The position numbers and the translations under genes are program-made. A DNA stretch of 64,000 nt from Chitinophagaceae bacterium (GTDB lineage Bacteria; Bacteroidota; Bacteroidia; Cytophagales; Cytophagaceae), in contig JAQBNU010000031.1 of the NCBI GenBank assembly GCA_028288365.1, positions 1-64,000 of the forward strand. Direction: 5' to 3'. Below are positions 1-9,413 of this stretch, one piece after another. The first letter of the stretch is position 1. Every line of letters begins with the position of its first letter. The notes below the pieces were generated by a model, which was not told the DNA's origin, made no database searches, and saw nothing but the letters and a program-made list of their open reading frames with translations.

Positions 1-360
1 TTGTATATCATTAAACTGACTTACGGCATTCCCTGTTACAAAATCGATGTTACCATCGTCATATCCTATAATCAGATCTTTCGACTTATAAGAGCCTAAT
101 TTCGTTATGTTCAATCCTGTTAATCCATCTTTTTTAGATATTCCATTTAACGATTGATCTGTCTTATTGTAATAAAACAAAGCAAGTCCGTTTGAACAAT
201 ACACCCTGTCATCGACCAATGCTAAACTTCGTGCATCGGAATTATATGGATAATGTACCCTCCATTGACCAATACCAACAGGGCTTTGCCCATAAACTAT
301 GCTAAAGCTTGTCTGCATTAGAGCAAACAGAGCCATAAAAATATTTTTTGAGGATTTCAT
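1..360 (-). CDS. porZ: N-terminus of a PorZ-like type IX secretion protein (runs off the window)
   Basis: The first 120 codons are visible, starting at an ATG at 360 and continuing past base 1. The product opens with a signal peptide (MKSSKNIFMALFALM..., cleavage probably after YGQ or nearby). It then shows GQWRVHYPYN and a first beta-propeller-like strand set with VYCSNGLALFYYN and the KKDGLTGLNI segment. This opening is typical of PorZ, the surface beta-propeller protein that works with the type IX secretion system sortase complex in Bacteroidota. The family call rests on remembered N-terminal pattern only, because the rest of the protein is outside the window. A generic two-component-regulator-type propeller protein is the alternative. 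Confidence 0.6.
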   Translation of the reverse strand, partial: MKSSKNIFMALFALMQTSFSIVYGQSPVGIGQWRVHYPYNSDARSLALVDDRVYCSNGLALFYYNKTDQSLNGISKKDGLTGLNITKLGSYKSKDLIIGYDDGNIDFVTGNAVSQFNDIQ

Positions 361-452
361 GCTATTCAAATAAACGTAAAAACTTTATTTTTAACATAGA
401 ATATTGCTGTTAATTTCGGTAATTTTATAACCAGCACTTTACGAACTCCTCT

Positions 453-1541
453 ATGAGCATAAATTTGGATCTTTCTAAGATACAGGCATACGGCACGGCA
501 CTTTCCAGTAAATTATGCAACACGTTTTTCTCAGGAAAATCAACTATCAATGGAGAACAAATCCTCTCCTTCACACCGGTTCAGCAATTGAATCTTTTAA
601 TTATCAAAACATTATTTGATCGTTGGAAAGATGAGCTTCAAAAATTAAAAAGTCCTTACTTTAATTATGAAGCAAAAGAGACAAAGGATGCATTGAATAC
701 TTTCATGAATGCCTTGTCGAAAAATATTTTGATCACGAAAGAATTTTATAATCCTCTGGTTCAAAAAGCAATTGGAGAAACCATCATACTTTGTATCTCT
801 CCTGCGGAATACCTGATGCAGGAATGCAACACAAAAAGTACCCTATTAAAAAGCACATTGCTCGATGGAATAAAATACCACAAAGTACATGAGTCTTTTT
901 TTCAAGGTTTGCAGGAACAATTAAGTAAAGTCTCCAGCGATGAAATCACAAGTGAAGAACTTGGGAAAATTATTTCTTTTCTCACGCTTCCCAGCGCAGT
1001 CGAAGAGTCCAAAGCAAAAGAAGTCCTGGAAGGCATGTCTACACTGTTGTCATTCGACATCAAGGATTTTAATCCGCAATCTGTAAAAACGTTGATTGAG
1101 CAGGAAGTGAACCTAAGCAAGCCTTTCGGTGAAGAAGTCAAAACAGAAATAAAAAACACTGCTCCGGTACAACATATACAACTCAATAAAAAACCGGTTG
1201 AAAAAACAGTGCTTCAACAAAAAATCAGTGAGCAACAATTAACGATTAATGATGCGCTCAAACCTTCTCAGGAAAGTAGCATCGCCGATCGCTTTTCAAA
1301 ATCGAAAATAGAAGACATCAAATCTTCGATTCCATTAAATCTAAAATTTCTATTTATTAATATTTTATTCGACGGCAACAGCTTAGATTATGCTACTGCA
1401 CTCCATGAAATAGAACAAGCGGAGAGTATAGAAAAAGTGCGTGAGTTGTTGCACCGCAAGTATGCCGACCAATACAAGTGGTCAGCTCATGCAGAAGAAG
1501 CCGATGAATTTTTTAAAATTATAGAGCGTAAGTTCTATTAA
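453..1541 (+). CDS. Conserved hypothetical cytoplasmic protein, 362 aa
   Basis: No family is recognised. The product begins MSINLDLSKIQAYGTALSSK, has no signal peptide or membrane segment, and is mostly helical, with charged and Leu-rich stretches. A central low-complexity linker (about residues 225-275, rich in K, Q, E and P) separates an N-terminal helical domain (about 1-215) from a compact C-terminal part (about 285-362) that ends in a helical charged segment with WSAHAEEADEFFKIIERKFY. It is divergent from the PorZ-like gene and convergent with rodA. The codon use and the absence of overlap support a real gene. A shorter antisense frame inside it is a shadow. Confidence 0.75.
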   Translation: MSINLDLSKIQAYGTALSSKLCNTFFSGKSTINGEQILSFTPVQQLNLLIIKTLFDRWKDELQKLKSPYFNYEAKETKDALNTFMNALSKNILITKEFYNPLVQKAIGETIILCISPAEYLMQECNTKSTLLKSTLLDGIKYHKVHESFFQGLQEQLSKVSSDEITSEELGKIISFLTLPSAVEESKAKEVLEGMSTLLSFDIKDFNPQSVKTLIEQEVNLSKPFGEEVKTEIKNTAPVQHIQLNKKPVEKTVLQQKISEQQLTINDALKPSQESSIADRFSKSKIEDIKSSIPLNLKFLFINILFDGNSLDYATALHEIEQAESIEKVRELLHRKYADQYKWSAHAEEADEFFKIIERKFY

Positions 1542-1593
1542 GAGTAGTTCATCACCAGCCCGGTATATGAGGCCATTCGTATCTATCTAATGT

Positions 1594-2898
1594 CTAATGC
1601 ACCAATACTTCTCCGCGGTGTGCATCTAGTTTCAAAAAGATGAACAGGAGAATGGTGAAGGACCACAACGAAGATCCTCCATAACTAAAGAATGGTAGAG
1701 GAATACCAATGACCGGGAATACACCGATGGTCATTCCGATATTTACCATGAAGTGAATAAAAATAAGACAGGCTACAGAATAACCGTAGATTCTAGCGAA
1801 TTTATCTTTTTGTCTTTCCGCCAAAAACACCAGCCTCAACATGAAGGCGACATACAAACCAATCAATAACGTACTGCCAAACCAACCGTGTTCTTCACCT
1901 ATGGTACAAAAGATAAAATCTGTACTTTGTTCCGGCACGAAATCAAATTTGGTTTGAGTACCTTCTAAAAATCCTTTACCCCAAAACTCTCCTGATCCGA
2001 TAGCAATCTTTGATTGTCTCACGTGGTAACCTACTCCTTTAGGATCCAGCTCCTGATCAATCAACACCATGACCCTGTTGCGTTGATGTTCTTGTAATAC
2101 TTTGTTCACGAAAAAATCAACTCCGAATACTACACCAGAGCAAACTCCTGCTACCAGCATTACAACGAAGATATTTCTCCATAACATTTTTTTTCTGGTA
2201 CTGTTTGAAGCCGCCTGAATCAAATACAATATGATCACAAAAGCCAGTGCGCCGATTACATATACAATAATGAACTTGTCGTAGATCAATGTCAGCACCA
2301 ACAGTAATGCGCTCAATACGCCAATAAATAAAATCACTCCGGACAAGCCTTCTCTATACAACACCAATACAAAAGCAGAGAACACCAGCGTACTTCCTGT
2401 TTCATTTTGAAGCAAGATAAACACACATGGAAGTGCCAGTATAAATGCGGTGACCAATTTCGTTTCCAAGTATTCAAACTTGACATTGACGGGACTCATG
2501 TATTTCGCTAAGGCGAGAGCGGTAGCGAACTTGGCAAATTCAGCGGGTTGTATTCTTGTAAAGCCTATATCTAACCATGATCTTGAACCGTTGATTTCTT
2601 TGGCAAAAATCATCGTTACGATGAGTAATAAAATAACGAGTCCATAGATGACATAGGCAAACGTGGCATAAAATTTAAAATCGATGACCAGGATCATGAT
2701 GATCAATACTACAGCCGTACAAATCCACATCAATTGCTTTCCGGCATTCATGGAAAAATCAAACATGCTTTGCGACGCGGCAGCTTCCGGATCGTATACC
2801 ACAGCGAAGATGTTGAACCAACCGAGCAATACGAACAACGAGTAAAACCCTACGGTGATCCAATCGATATTTGACGATATTTTGTCTTCGTTTCTCAT
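1594..2898 (-). CDS. rodA: Rod-shape determining peptidoglycan glycosyltransferase RodA
   Basis: A SEDS-family membrane protein of 434 aa with about ten hydrophobic segments. It shows the family signatures NGSRSWLDIGFTRIQPAEFAK and, near the C-terminus, GIPLPFFSYGGSS. SEDS proteins polymerise lipid II glycan strands. RodA works with PBP2 in the elongasome. Its start overlaps the end of the upstream PBP2 gene by 4 bases (ATGA type), which fits translational coupling, and it is the last gene of the mreBCD-mrdA-rodA run. RodA is preferred over FtsW because of this operon context. The length is slightly above the usual 370-420 aa because of an insertion of charged residues between membrane segments in the middle. 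Confidence 0.95.
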   Translation of the reverse strand: MRNEDKISSNIDWITVGFYSLFVLLGWFNIFAVVYDPEAAASQSMFDFSMNAGKQLMWICTAVVLIIMILVIDFKFYATFAYVIYGLVILLLIVTMIFAKEINGSRSWLDIGFTRIQPAEFAKFATALALAKYMSPVNVKFEYLETKLVTAFILALPCVFILLQNETGSTLVFSAFVLVLYREGLSGVILFIGVLSALLLVLTLIYDKFIIVYVIGALAFVIILYLIQAASNSTRKKMLWRNIFVVMLVAGVCSGVVFGVDFFVNKVLQEHQRNRVMVLIDQELDPKGVGYHVRQSKIAIGSGEFWGKGFLEGTQTKFDFVPEQSTDFIFCTIGEEHGWFGSTLLIGLYVAFMLRLVFLAERQKDKFARIYGYSVACLIFIHFMVNIGMTIGVFPVIGIPLPFFSYGGSSLWSFTILLFIFLKLDAHRGEVLVH

Positions 2899-4727
2899 TT
2901 TTTGTAACTGCCGTATTTACCTGTCAAATCTTTATTGATCACGTAATCCTCCATGTATTTATTTGGTTCACGTTTGAGGTACTTATGCAAAATCAACATG
3001 GCGATAGGAGCAGCCGTCATGGCACCGAAACCTGCGTTTTCGACAAATACTGCGATGGCAATTTTCGGATTGTCTTTTGGCGCAAAGGCTATGAATACCG
3101 AGTGATCATCACCGTGTGGATTTTCTGCTGTACCTGTTTTTCCGCAAATCACCAGACTGTCTCTCGACCTTGTCCATGCGGCGGTACCGGCCTGCACCAC
3201 TTGTTCCATCCCATCGATCACCGGTTTGAAATATTTCGGATGAATCGTTGTCTGATGTTTTATTTTGAATCTATCGATTGTTCGTTTCTCTTCGCCGATG
3301 CTTCTCACCAGGTGTGGCGTATAGAAATAACCTCTGTTGGCAATCATCGCAGCAAAGTTTGCCATTTGTATAGGGATGATAGAAATTTCACCTTGCCCGA
3401 TTCCTAAGGAATAGATGGTAGAAAATTTCCAATGTAAATCCCCGTAAATTTTATCATAATATTTATTGGAAGGAATGTTACCACCTTTCACGTTGGGCAG
3501 ATCGATTTCTATTTTACTTCCAAAACCCATCGACATGATGTTTGTTCTCCATAGATCGAAACCCATTTCTGTGTCTTTGAATTTATTGGTACTTAAATCC
3601 TGATTGATAATTTTTTTAAAGGTTAAAAAATAATAAGGATTGCATGACCATTGTATGGAACCTCTCAAATCTGTCGGAGAAGGATGGTCGTGACAATTCA
3701 CTAATGATTTGTCGCAGGAAAAACGAGTGTGTTCGTTGATAACGCCCAACTGCATTCCTGTAAGCGCCTGTGCTATTTTAAAAATAGAACCAGGCGGATA
3801 CTGTGCCATCAGCGGCCTGTTGAATAAAGGTTTCAACGGATCAGCCTGAATGCGACCGTAATTTTTAGAATACAATCTTCCTGAAAGCAAGGATGGATCA
3901 TAAGAAGGAGCCGACACAAAAGCTAAAATTTCTCCGGTCGAAGGTTCTATCGCAACAATGCTTCCTATTTTATGTTGCATCAACAACTCACCATATTGTT
4001 GCAATTCCAAATCTATTGTGCTGACAAGATTCTCCCCTGCAATGGCCGTGGTATCGTATTCTCCACTGCGGTAGTGTCCTTTCTGGACACCTCTTACATC
4101 TTTCATTACAAAGCGCACCCCGCGCTGTCCGCGCAATTGCTCTTCGTAATATTGTTCCAGACCGCTGATACCAATGTAATCACCCTGGCGGTAATAGCCG
4201 TTGGTTTGTTTTTCTATACTTGTTTTGCTGATCTCACCAATATATCCTAACGCATTGGCCAAACTTTTATGCGGGTACGAACGCACGGAACGTGCTTGTA
4301 CATACAGCCCCTGGTAATCGGAAAGGAAATTTTGAATTTTACCAAAGTCCTCATTGGACAACTGCTTGAACAAAGGCATTGGCTTGTTGCGGCTATAGCC
4401 CCTGTCTTTTCTCAAGTCAGCGACAATGCCTTTCAATGAATCGGGAGTAATACCAAACTTATCACAAAACTCTAATGTATCTGTCACCTTGAATTCTCTC
4501 AAGATAACCATGATATCAAATACCGGTGTGTTAAATACCAGAAGTTTTCCTTTTCTATCGTAGATCAAACCTCTGTTGGGATAATCAATGATTTTTTCTA
4601 CGGCGTTGATCTCTGCTTCTATCTTATAACTTGAATCGAGAATTTGCAAAACAAAAAGTCTTCCGACATAGACCAACCCTACGAATATGAATACAAACTG
4701 TATGACCTTTCGTTGGATAGAATTCAT
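2895..4727 (-). CDS. mrdA: Penicillin-binding protein 2 (elongasome transpeptidase)
   Basis: A class B PBP of 610 aa. It has one N-terminal membrane anchor (about residues 9-29), a dimerisation domain, and a transpeptidase domain. The catalytic motifs are visible: PGSIFK with the active-site Ser near residue 314 and Lys near 317, SCN near 361, and KTGT near 530. The usual PGSTFK is PGSIFK here. The protein cross-links peptidoglycan during side-wall growth with RodA. Its gene overlaps both mreD and rodA by 4 bases. The motif YPNRGLIYDRKGKLLVFN near residue 50 is typical of this subclass. Confidence 0.95.
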   Translation of the reverse strand: MNSIQRKVIQFVFIFVGLVYVGRLFVLQILDSSYKIEAEINAVEKIIDYPNRGLIYDRKGKLLVFNTPVFDIMVILREFKVTDTLEFCDKFGITPDSLKGIVADLRKDRGYSRNKPMPLFKQLSNEDFGKIQNFLSDYQGLYVQARSVRSYPHKSLANALGYIGEISKTSIEKQTNGYYRQGDYIGISGLEQYYEEQLRGQRGVRFVMKDVRGVQKGHYRSGEYDTTAIAGENLVSTIDLELQQYGELLMQHKIGSIVAIEPSTGEILAFVSAPSYDPSLLSGRLYSKNYGRIQADPLKPLFNRPLMAQYPPGSIFKIAQALTGMQLGVINEHTRFSCDKSLVNCHDHPSPTDLRGSIQWSCNPYYFLTFKKIINQDLSTNKFKDTEMGFDLWRTNIMSMGFGSKIEIDLPNVKGGNIPSNKYYDKIYGDLHWKFSTIYSLGIGQGEISIIPIQMANFAAMIANRGYFYTPHLVRSIGEEKRTIDRFKIKHQTTIHPKYFKPVIDGMEQVVQAGTAAWTRSRDSLVICGKTGTAENPHGDDHSVFIAFAPKDNPKIAIAVFVENAGFGAMTAAPIAMLILHKYLKREPNKYMEDYVINKDLTGKYGSYKK

Positions 4728-5245
4728 CTTCTTTTTGACCTAGATGCCCAGAGGTAACTATACATGGTTAAAAATAGTGCAGTGACTAGTGAAGAAGCAA
4801 TGATCTTTAGCAAGGAATAAAAGAAAATGGTAATAGAAGTTGACTCCAATATAAAGAGCAAAGAACAATAGACGAAAGAAGAAACCAATGCGAACTGAAA
4901 AAACCAAAGTGCTCCACCAGATTCTACGTTGTATTCCGGCATAGAATTCAATTCACCCTGTACGCTGAATAAGCCTACAACGCGGGGTCTGATAAAAGCA
5001 ATCAAGACACAAGCCGCAGCATGCAGACCAATGGTATCGTAAAACATGTCGATCAGAAAACCCAAGCAAAAGGCAATGATCATAGACAGTATAGGTGTTG
5101 TATCAGTTGGAAGAAGAAGGATGGCGCCAATGTGAACGAAGATATACGCATAACCCAACAAGGCCGTATCTCTAAAGAGAAACAGTTGCATAAATAGCAA
5201 AATAAAAACGTGTGCGATATAGCGTATGATCTGAGCCGGCCCCAT
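4724..5245 (-). CDS. mreD: Rod shape-determining protein MreD
   Basis: A small polytopic membrane protein of 173 aa with about five hydrophobic segments. It is assigned to MreD from size, hydropathy and its position between mreC and the PBP2 gene, because sequence identity in this family is low. The segment IIAFCLGFLIDMFYDTIGLHAA matches the moderately conserved G.DLF...G.H pattern of MreD. It links MreC to the rest of the elongasome in the inner membrane. It overlaps the PBP2 start by 4 bases and lies 3 bases after mreC. Confidence 0.88.
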   Translation of the reverse strand: MGPAQIIRYIAHVFILLFMQLFLFRDTALLGYAYIFVHIGAILLLPTDTTPILSMIIAFCLGFLIDMFYDTIGLHAAACVLIAFIRPRVVGLFSVQGELNSMPEYNVESGGALWFFQFALVSSFVYCSLLFILESTSITIFFYSLLKIIASSLVTALFLTMYSYLWASRSKRR

Positions 5246-5248
5246 GTT

Positions 5249-6082
5249 CTATTTCTTAGGTTTGTCTAATTTTACTTCCAGCGAATCGATTTCGGGTTTG
5301 GCTTTGCTACGGATCACATAGACATGATCCAGCGAACCGAAGTCTGTAGCCAGACGTACTTTAATGTTATAGAAAGACTGGTTGTCGTCGTTTACTTTTT
5401 CTACTACACCAATGGGTAAGCCGGCAGGAAAAACCGCATTGAATCCGGAAGTCACCACGGTATCTCCTGGTTGAATAAAATAATGACGACCGATGTAATT
5501 GAGTTTGGCAAAACGTGCATCGACACCATCCCACTCTACCGAGCCGATGGCACCTGACCTGGAGAGTTTAGCCGATAATCCGTTTTTTACGTGCAGTATA
5601 CTGAACCCCGTGGAATAATGTTCGGAGCAATATTTAATTTCTCCTACTAAACCCTGCGGTCCGATCAGTCCCATGTGCGGCATGAGTCCATCTGCAGATC
5701 CTTTGTCTATCGTGATAAAGTTTTTAGTATCGGTCAATGAATTTTTAACCACACGCGCCGGAATAAAATCGAATGCTGCTTTGCGCGCTGAGTCGGCCAC
5801 TGTCATGGGTTCGATCTTGCGTTGCTTTTTTTCCTGCTCGAGCAACGTACGCAACGCTACATTTTCCAGGACCAGTTTATCGTTCTGATCCTGCAGGTCA
5901 AAGTAAGAAGTGAAATTTCTGTTTGCAGAAAGCACATTACCTACAACAGCATTAGAACTGTTGAAATAAAATGCACCCTGATACTTATTGAAAGTAAAGA
6001 TCAACCAACCGCATAGTACTTCCAGTAAAACAAAAAACAGGAAGTTCCTTTTATCGTATAAAAAACGTAGAAGATTGATCAT
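5249..6082 (-). CDS. mreC: Rod shape-determining protein MreC
   Basis: A bitopic protein of 277 aa. It has an N-terminal membrane helix (about 12-31), then a short coiled coil (about 62-90, with DQNDKLVLENVALRTLLEQE), then a beta-rich periplasmic domain. The domain contains conserved pieces such as ITIDKGSADGLMPHMGLIGP and QPGDTVVTSGFNAVFPAGLPIG, which are diagnostic for MreC. It bridges cytoplasmic MreB and periplasmic PBP2. The C-terminal tail is Lys-rich. It sits 4 bases downstream of mreB. Confidence 0.95.
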   Translation of the reverse strand: MINLLRFLYDKRNFLFFVLLEVLCGWLIFTFNKYQGAFYFNSSNAVVGNVLSANRNFTSYFDLQDQNDKLVLENVALRTLLEQEKKQRKIEPMTVADSARKAAFDFIPARVVKNSLTDTKNFITIDKGSADGLMPHMGLIGPQGLVGEIKYCSEHYSTGFSILHVKNGLSAKLSRSGAIGSVEWDGVDARFAKLNYIGRHYFIQPGDTVVTSGFNAVFPAGLPIGVVEKVNDDNQSFYNIKVRLATDFGSLDHVYVIRSKAKPEIDSLEVKLDKPKK

Positions 6083-6086
6083 GCTA

Positions 6087-7115
6087 TTACGTCATCAAAA
6101 CCGCTCTGTACTTCTTCACATCTTTGATGGAGATGCCTGTACCTTTTACTACTGCTCTCAAAGGATCTTCCGCTACGTGAATAGGCAATTTGGTTTTCAT
6201 GGCCAGTCTCTTGTCTAATCCTCTCAACAAGGCACCACCACCTGTCAGGTGAATACCGTTGTCGTAGATATCGGCAGACAATTCAGGAGGGGCAATTTCC
6301 AATGCTTTCAATACGGCTTCTTCAATTTTAGAAACTGATTTATCTAAAGCATAAGCGATTTCAGAATAAGATACTTTGATGACTTTAGGAATACCAGTCA
6401 TCAAGTCGCGACCTCTGATTTCAAAATCTTCCGGAGGATTGTCTAATTCAGTCAAGGCAGATCCAACTTCGATCTTTACACGTTCAGCAGAACGCTCACC
6501 GATCAACAAGTTGTGCTGACGACGCATGTAATCTAAAATATCTTTGTTGAACACATCACCTGCTACGCGGATGGATTGTTCGCAGACAATACCTGACAAA
6601 GCAATCACGGCAATCTCCGTTGTACCACCTCCAATATCAACGATCATGGAACCTACCGGTTGTTCGATGTCTACACCCAGACCGATAGCCGCAGCAATCG
6701 GTTCGTAGATCATGTATACTTCTTTCGCGCCAGCATGTTCTGCGGAGTCACGCACCGCTCTTTTTTCTACTTCGGTAATACCGGAAGGAATACAGATACA
6801 CATGCGGTAAGAAGTAGCACCGAAAAATTTATTTTTATTGTCGATCATTTTGATCAGGCCTCTGATCATTTGCTCGGCAGCATAGAAGTCTGCAATCACA
6901 CCATCTTTCAAGGGACGGATCGTCTTTATGTTTTCATGGGTCTTCTCGTGCATCTGCATGGCTTCACGACCAATGGCTTTTACTTTGCCGGTCACCTTGT
7001 CAATGGCGATGATAGAAGGTTCATCGACTACGATGTTTTCTTTGTAAATGATCAGCGTGTTGGCTGTTCCTAAATCTATTGCGATGTCGGCAGAGAAAAA
7101 GTCTAATAATCCCAT
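6087..7115 (-). CDS. mreB: Actin-like cell-shape protein MreB
   Basis: An actin-fold ATPase of 342 aa, the normal family length. Phosphate and nucleotide motifs are visible: AIDLGTANTLIY-like at residues 11-24 and VDIGGGTTEIAVI around 160, then LTGGGALLRGLDKRL near 290. MreB filaments position the elongasome. It is the first gene of the shape block and follows purH by 60 bases on the same strand. No TAnnTTTG box is seen in that 60-base gap, so it may be read from the purN promoter, although a weaker internal promoter cannot be ruled out. Confidence 0.98.
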   Translation of the reverse strand: MGLLDFFSADIAIDLGTANTLIIYKENIVVDEPSIIAIDKVTGKVKAIGREAMQMHEKTHENIKTIRPLKDGVIADFYAAEQMIRGLIKMIDNKNKFFGATSYRMCICIPSGITEVEKRAVRDSAEHAGAKEVYMIYEPIAAAIGLGVDIEQPVGSMIVDIGGGTTEIAVIALSGIVCEQSIRVAGDVFNKDILDYMRRQHNLLIGERSAERVKIEVGSALTELDNPPEDFEIRGRDLMTGIPKVIKVSYSEIAYALDKSVSKIEEAVLKALEIAPPELSADIYDNGIHLTGGGALLRGLDKRLAMKTKLPIHVAEDPLRAVVKGTGISIKDVKKYRAVLMT

Positions 7116-7175
7116 GAATTGATTTGATCTATAAGGTGTAAGGTATGACTATCTATGTAAATCTAACGATTTTTT

Positions 7176-8699
7176 TTAATGTTTAAAGTGTCTGAACCCA
7201 GTAAATACCATCGCGATATTATGTTTATTACAATAATCGATGGAATCTTGATCCTTCACTGAACCTCCCGGTTGAATGACTGCCTTGATGCCTGCCTTGT
7301 CTGCGATCTCCACACAGTCGGGGAAAGGGAAGAAAGCATCCGAAGCCATCACTGCTCCATCCAAACTCAATCCAAACTCTTTCGCCTTATCGATGGCATT
7401 TTTCAGCGCGTCCACTCTGGAAGTTTGTCCCACACCGCTTGTGACCATGAACCCGTCTTTGGCAAATACGATCGCATTCGATTTGCTATGCTTTACCAGT
7501 TTAACGGCTAACAACAGTGCTTTGTTTTCTTCGTCGGTTGGTTTTCTATCGGTCACCGGTTTCAGATCCGACAACACTTCTACCTTGGTGTCTTTATCTT
7601 GTTCCAACACACCATGAAGGAGTGAGCGGAATTGTTTCGAAGCAAAAGCCACCGGTTTACGTTTCAATATAATTCTGTTTTTCTTTTCTTTCAAGAGGTT
7701 CAGCGCTGCTTCGTCGTATTCCGGAGCAATCACCACTTCAAAAAATAATTTATGGAGTTCTGTCGCCGCATCCAGGTCTACTTTCTTATTGATGACAATC
7801 ACACCTCCGAATGCCGACACCGGATCGGAAGACAATGCTTTCAGGTAAGCTTCTTTCACTGAAGCGCCAGTAGCAGCACCGCAAGCGTTGTTGTGTTTCA
7901 AAATCGCAACCGCCGTGCCGTCCAAATCGTCGATCAATGCTACCGCCGCATCAATATCCAGCAAATTGTTGTAAGAAATTTCTTTGCCGTTCAGTTGATC
8001 AAATATTTTTTCTAATCCGCCATAGAACACGCCTTGTTGATGAGGATTTTCCCCATAACGCAAGGTGCTGCCGTTGTTGTAACTTTGTTTGAACACCTGG
8101 CCTTGCGCATCTGATTTGAAATAGTTGAAGATGGCGCTGTCGTAATGTGAACTTACTTCAAAGGCAAAGCCTGCAAATACTTTACGTTGTTCAATGGTAG
8201 TAGAACCGTTATTCGCACGAAGTGTTTCTTCCAGTAAAGGATATTGCGCTTTCGACGCCACGATGACCACGTCTTTGAAATTTTTAGATGCCGCACGAAT
8301 CAAGGAGATTCCACCGATGTCAATCTTCTCAATGATTTGTTGTTCGCTCGCTCCAGAAGCAAGCGTTTCTTCGAACGGATACAAGTCTACAATGACCAGA
8401 TCAATTTCAGGAATTTCATATTGTTGTAATTCACTCAGGTCTTGTGCATTTTCTCTTCTTGCCAATATTCCTCCGAATACCTTTGGATGAAGCGTCTTTA
8501 CTCTTCCACCTAAAATAGAAGGATAGCCGGTCAATCCTTCTACCGGAACAACAGGGACACCCAATTTTTCTACAAATTCCTGTGTACCTCCTGTAGAATA
8601 AATGGTCACGCCTTGTTCGTGCAATAACTTGACAAGACTGTCGAGATGATCTTTATAGAATACAGAAATTAATGCTGATTGGATTTTTTTTTCTGACAT
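7176..8699 (-). CDS. purH: Bifunctional AICAR transformylase / IMP cyclohydrolase PurH
   Basis: 507 aa, the normal length. The N-terminal IMP cyclohydrolase (MGS-like) domain carries SVFYKDHLDSLVKLLHEQG and IYSTGGTQEFVEKLGV. The C-terminal AICAR transformylase domain carries the conserved KHNNACG (catalytic Lys-His near residue 266) and SDAFFPFPD near the end. The enzyme performs the last two steps of de novo IMP synthesis. purN lies 12 bases upstream on the same strand, so a one-carbon/purine pair precedes the cell-shape genes. Confidence 0.98.
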   Translation of the reverse strand: MSEKKIQSALISVFYKDHLDSLVKLLHEQGVTIYSTGGTQEFVEKLGVPVVPVEGLTGYPSILGGRVKTLHPKVFGGILARRENAQDLSELQQYEIPEIDLVIVDLYPFEETLASGASEQQIIEKIDIGGISLIRAASKNFKDVVIVASKAQYPLLEETLRANNGSTTIEQRKVFAGFAFEVSSHYDSAIFNYFKSDAQGQVFKQSYNNGSTLRYGENPHQQGVFYGGLEKIFDQLNGKEISYNNLLDIDAAVALIDDLDGTAVAILKHNNACGAATGASVKEAYLKALSSDPVSAFGGVIVINKKVDLDAATELHKLFFEVVIAPEYDEAALNLLKEKKNRIILKRKPVAFASKQFRSLLHGVLEQDKDTKVEVLSDLKPVTDRKPTDEENKALLLAVKLVKHSKSNAIVFAKDGFMVTSGVGQTSRVDALKNAIDKAKEFGLSLDGAVMASDAFFPFPDCVEIADKAGIKAVIQPGGSVKDQDSIDYCNKHNIAMVFTGFRHFKH

Positions 8700-8711
8700 G
8701 GTATGAACGTT

Positions 8712-9284
8712 CTATGATTGATTTTTTATGATCCAGTTTTCTATGGTGCGGGGAAAATGTTGGTATTCTAACTCGTGGACTTTTGCGGCTACGCTGTCTG
8801 CCGTGTCTCCAGGCTCCAGTCCGCAAGTAGCTTGCAGTAAGGGGAGCCCTTTGTCGTATTCTTCGTTGACCAAATGAATGGTAATGCCCGTTTCTTTTTC
8901 GCCGGCAGCTACCACCGATTCATGTACTTTCGCACCGTACATTCCTTTGCCTCCATACTTAGGCAGCAAAGCAGGATGAATGTTTACGATGCGATTGGGG
9001 AAAGCAGCAATCAAGTGTTGAGGTACCAGCCAAAGAAAACCGGCCAGCACAACATGAGTAATTCCTTCTTTCAATAAACGATTGGAAAACTCTGGAGAAT
9101 GGAATTCTTCTTTGTTAAATACCCGAACGGGTACATTCAGCTTTGAAGAACGCTCTAGTACATAAGCGTCGGATTTGTTGGACAACACCTCAAGCACTCG
9201 GATATCGGTATGCGACTGAAAATACCGGATGATATTCTCCGCATTAGAACCTGAGCCAGAAGCCAGAATGGCTATGTTGTACAT
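8712..9284 (-). CDS. purN: Phosphoribosylglycinamide formyltransferase PurN
   Basis: 190 aa, normal for the formyl-THF-dependent GAR transformylase. N-terminal phosphate loop: ILASGSGSNAENII. Catalytic region: NIHPALLPKYGGKGMYG, with the Asn and His of the active site. The catalytic Asp lies in VNEEYDKGLPLLQ. It adds the first formyl group in purine synthesis. It is the first gene of the run leading to purH and mreB. A TAAATTTG box just upstream fits a start point about 20 bases before the ATG. Confidence 0.97.
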   Translation of the reverse strand: MYNIAILASGSGSNAENIIRYFQSHTDIRVLEVLSNKSDAYVLERSSKLNVPVRVFNKEEFHSPEFSNRLLKEGITHVVLAGFLWLVPQHLIAAFPNRIVNIHPALLPKYGGKGMYGAKVHESVVAAGEKETGITIHLVNEEYDKGLPLLQATCGLEPGDTADSVAAKVHELEYQHFPRTIENWIIKNQS

Positions 9285-9309
9285 GTGAAATCTGCTGATT
9301 TTAAGAGGG

Positions 9310-9317
9310 CAAATTTA
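9310..9317 (-). promoter_or_regulatory. Likely -7 promoter box of the purN-purH-mre operon
   Basis: On the minus strand this reads TAAATTTG, an exact match to the Bacteroidota -7 consensus TAnnTTTG. It lies 25 bases before the purN ATG. No convincing TTG-type -33 element was found at the expected distance, so support is partial. Confidence 0.5.
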
Positions 9318-9413
9318 ACGATTTTATCTGGAAGAGGTAGCTATAGTATTTGATTTTTATGGAATTAGGAGTGGATGTTATACACAATGCATGAAGGTTA
9401 GACTTGCCGTCTC

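Noticed and set aside
2871-3407. Cys/Phe-rich 178-codon frame opposite the PBP2 gene
   Set aside because: It overlaps catalytic motifs on the other strand and resembles no family.
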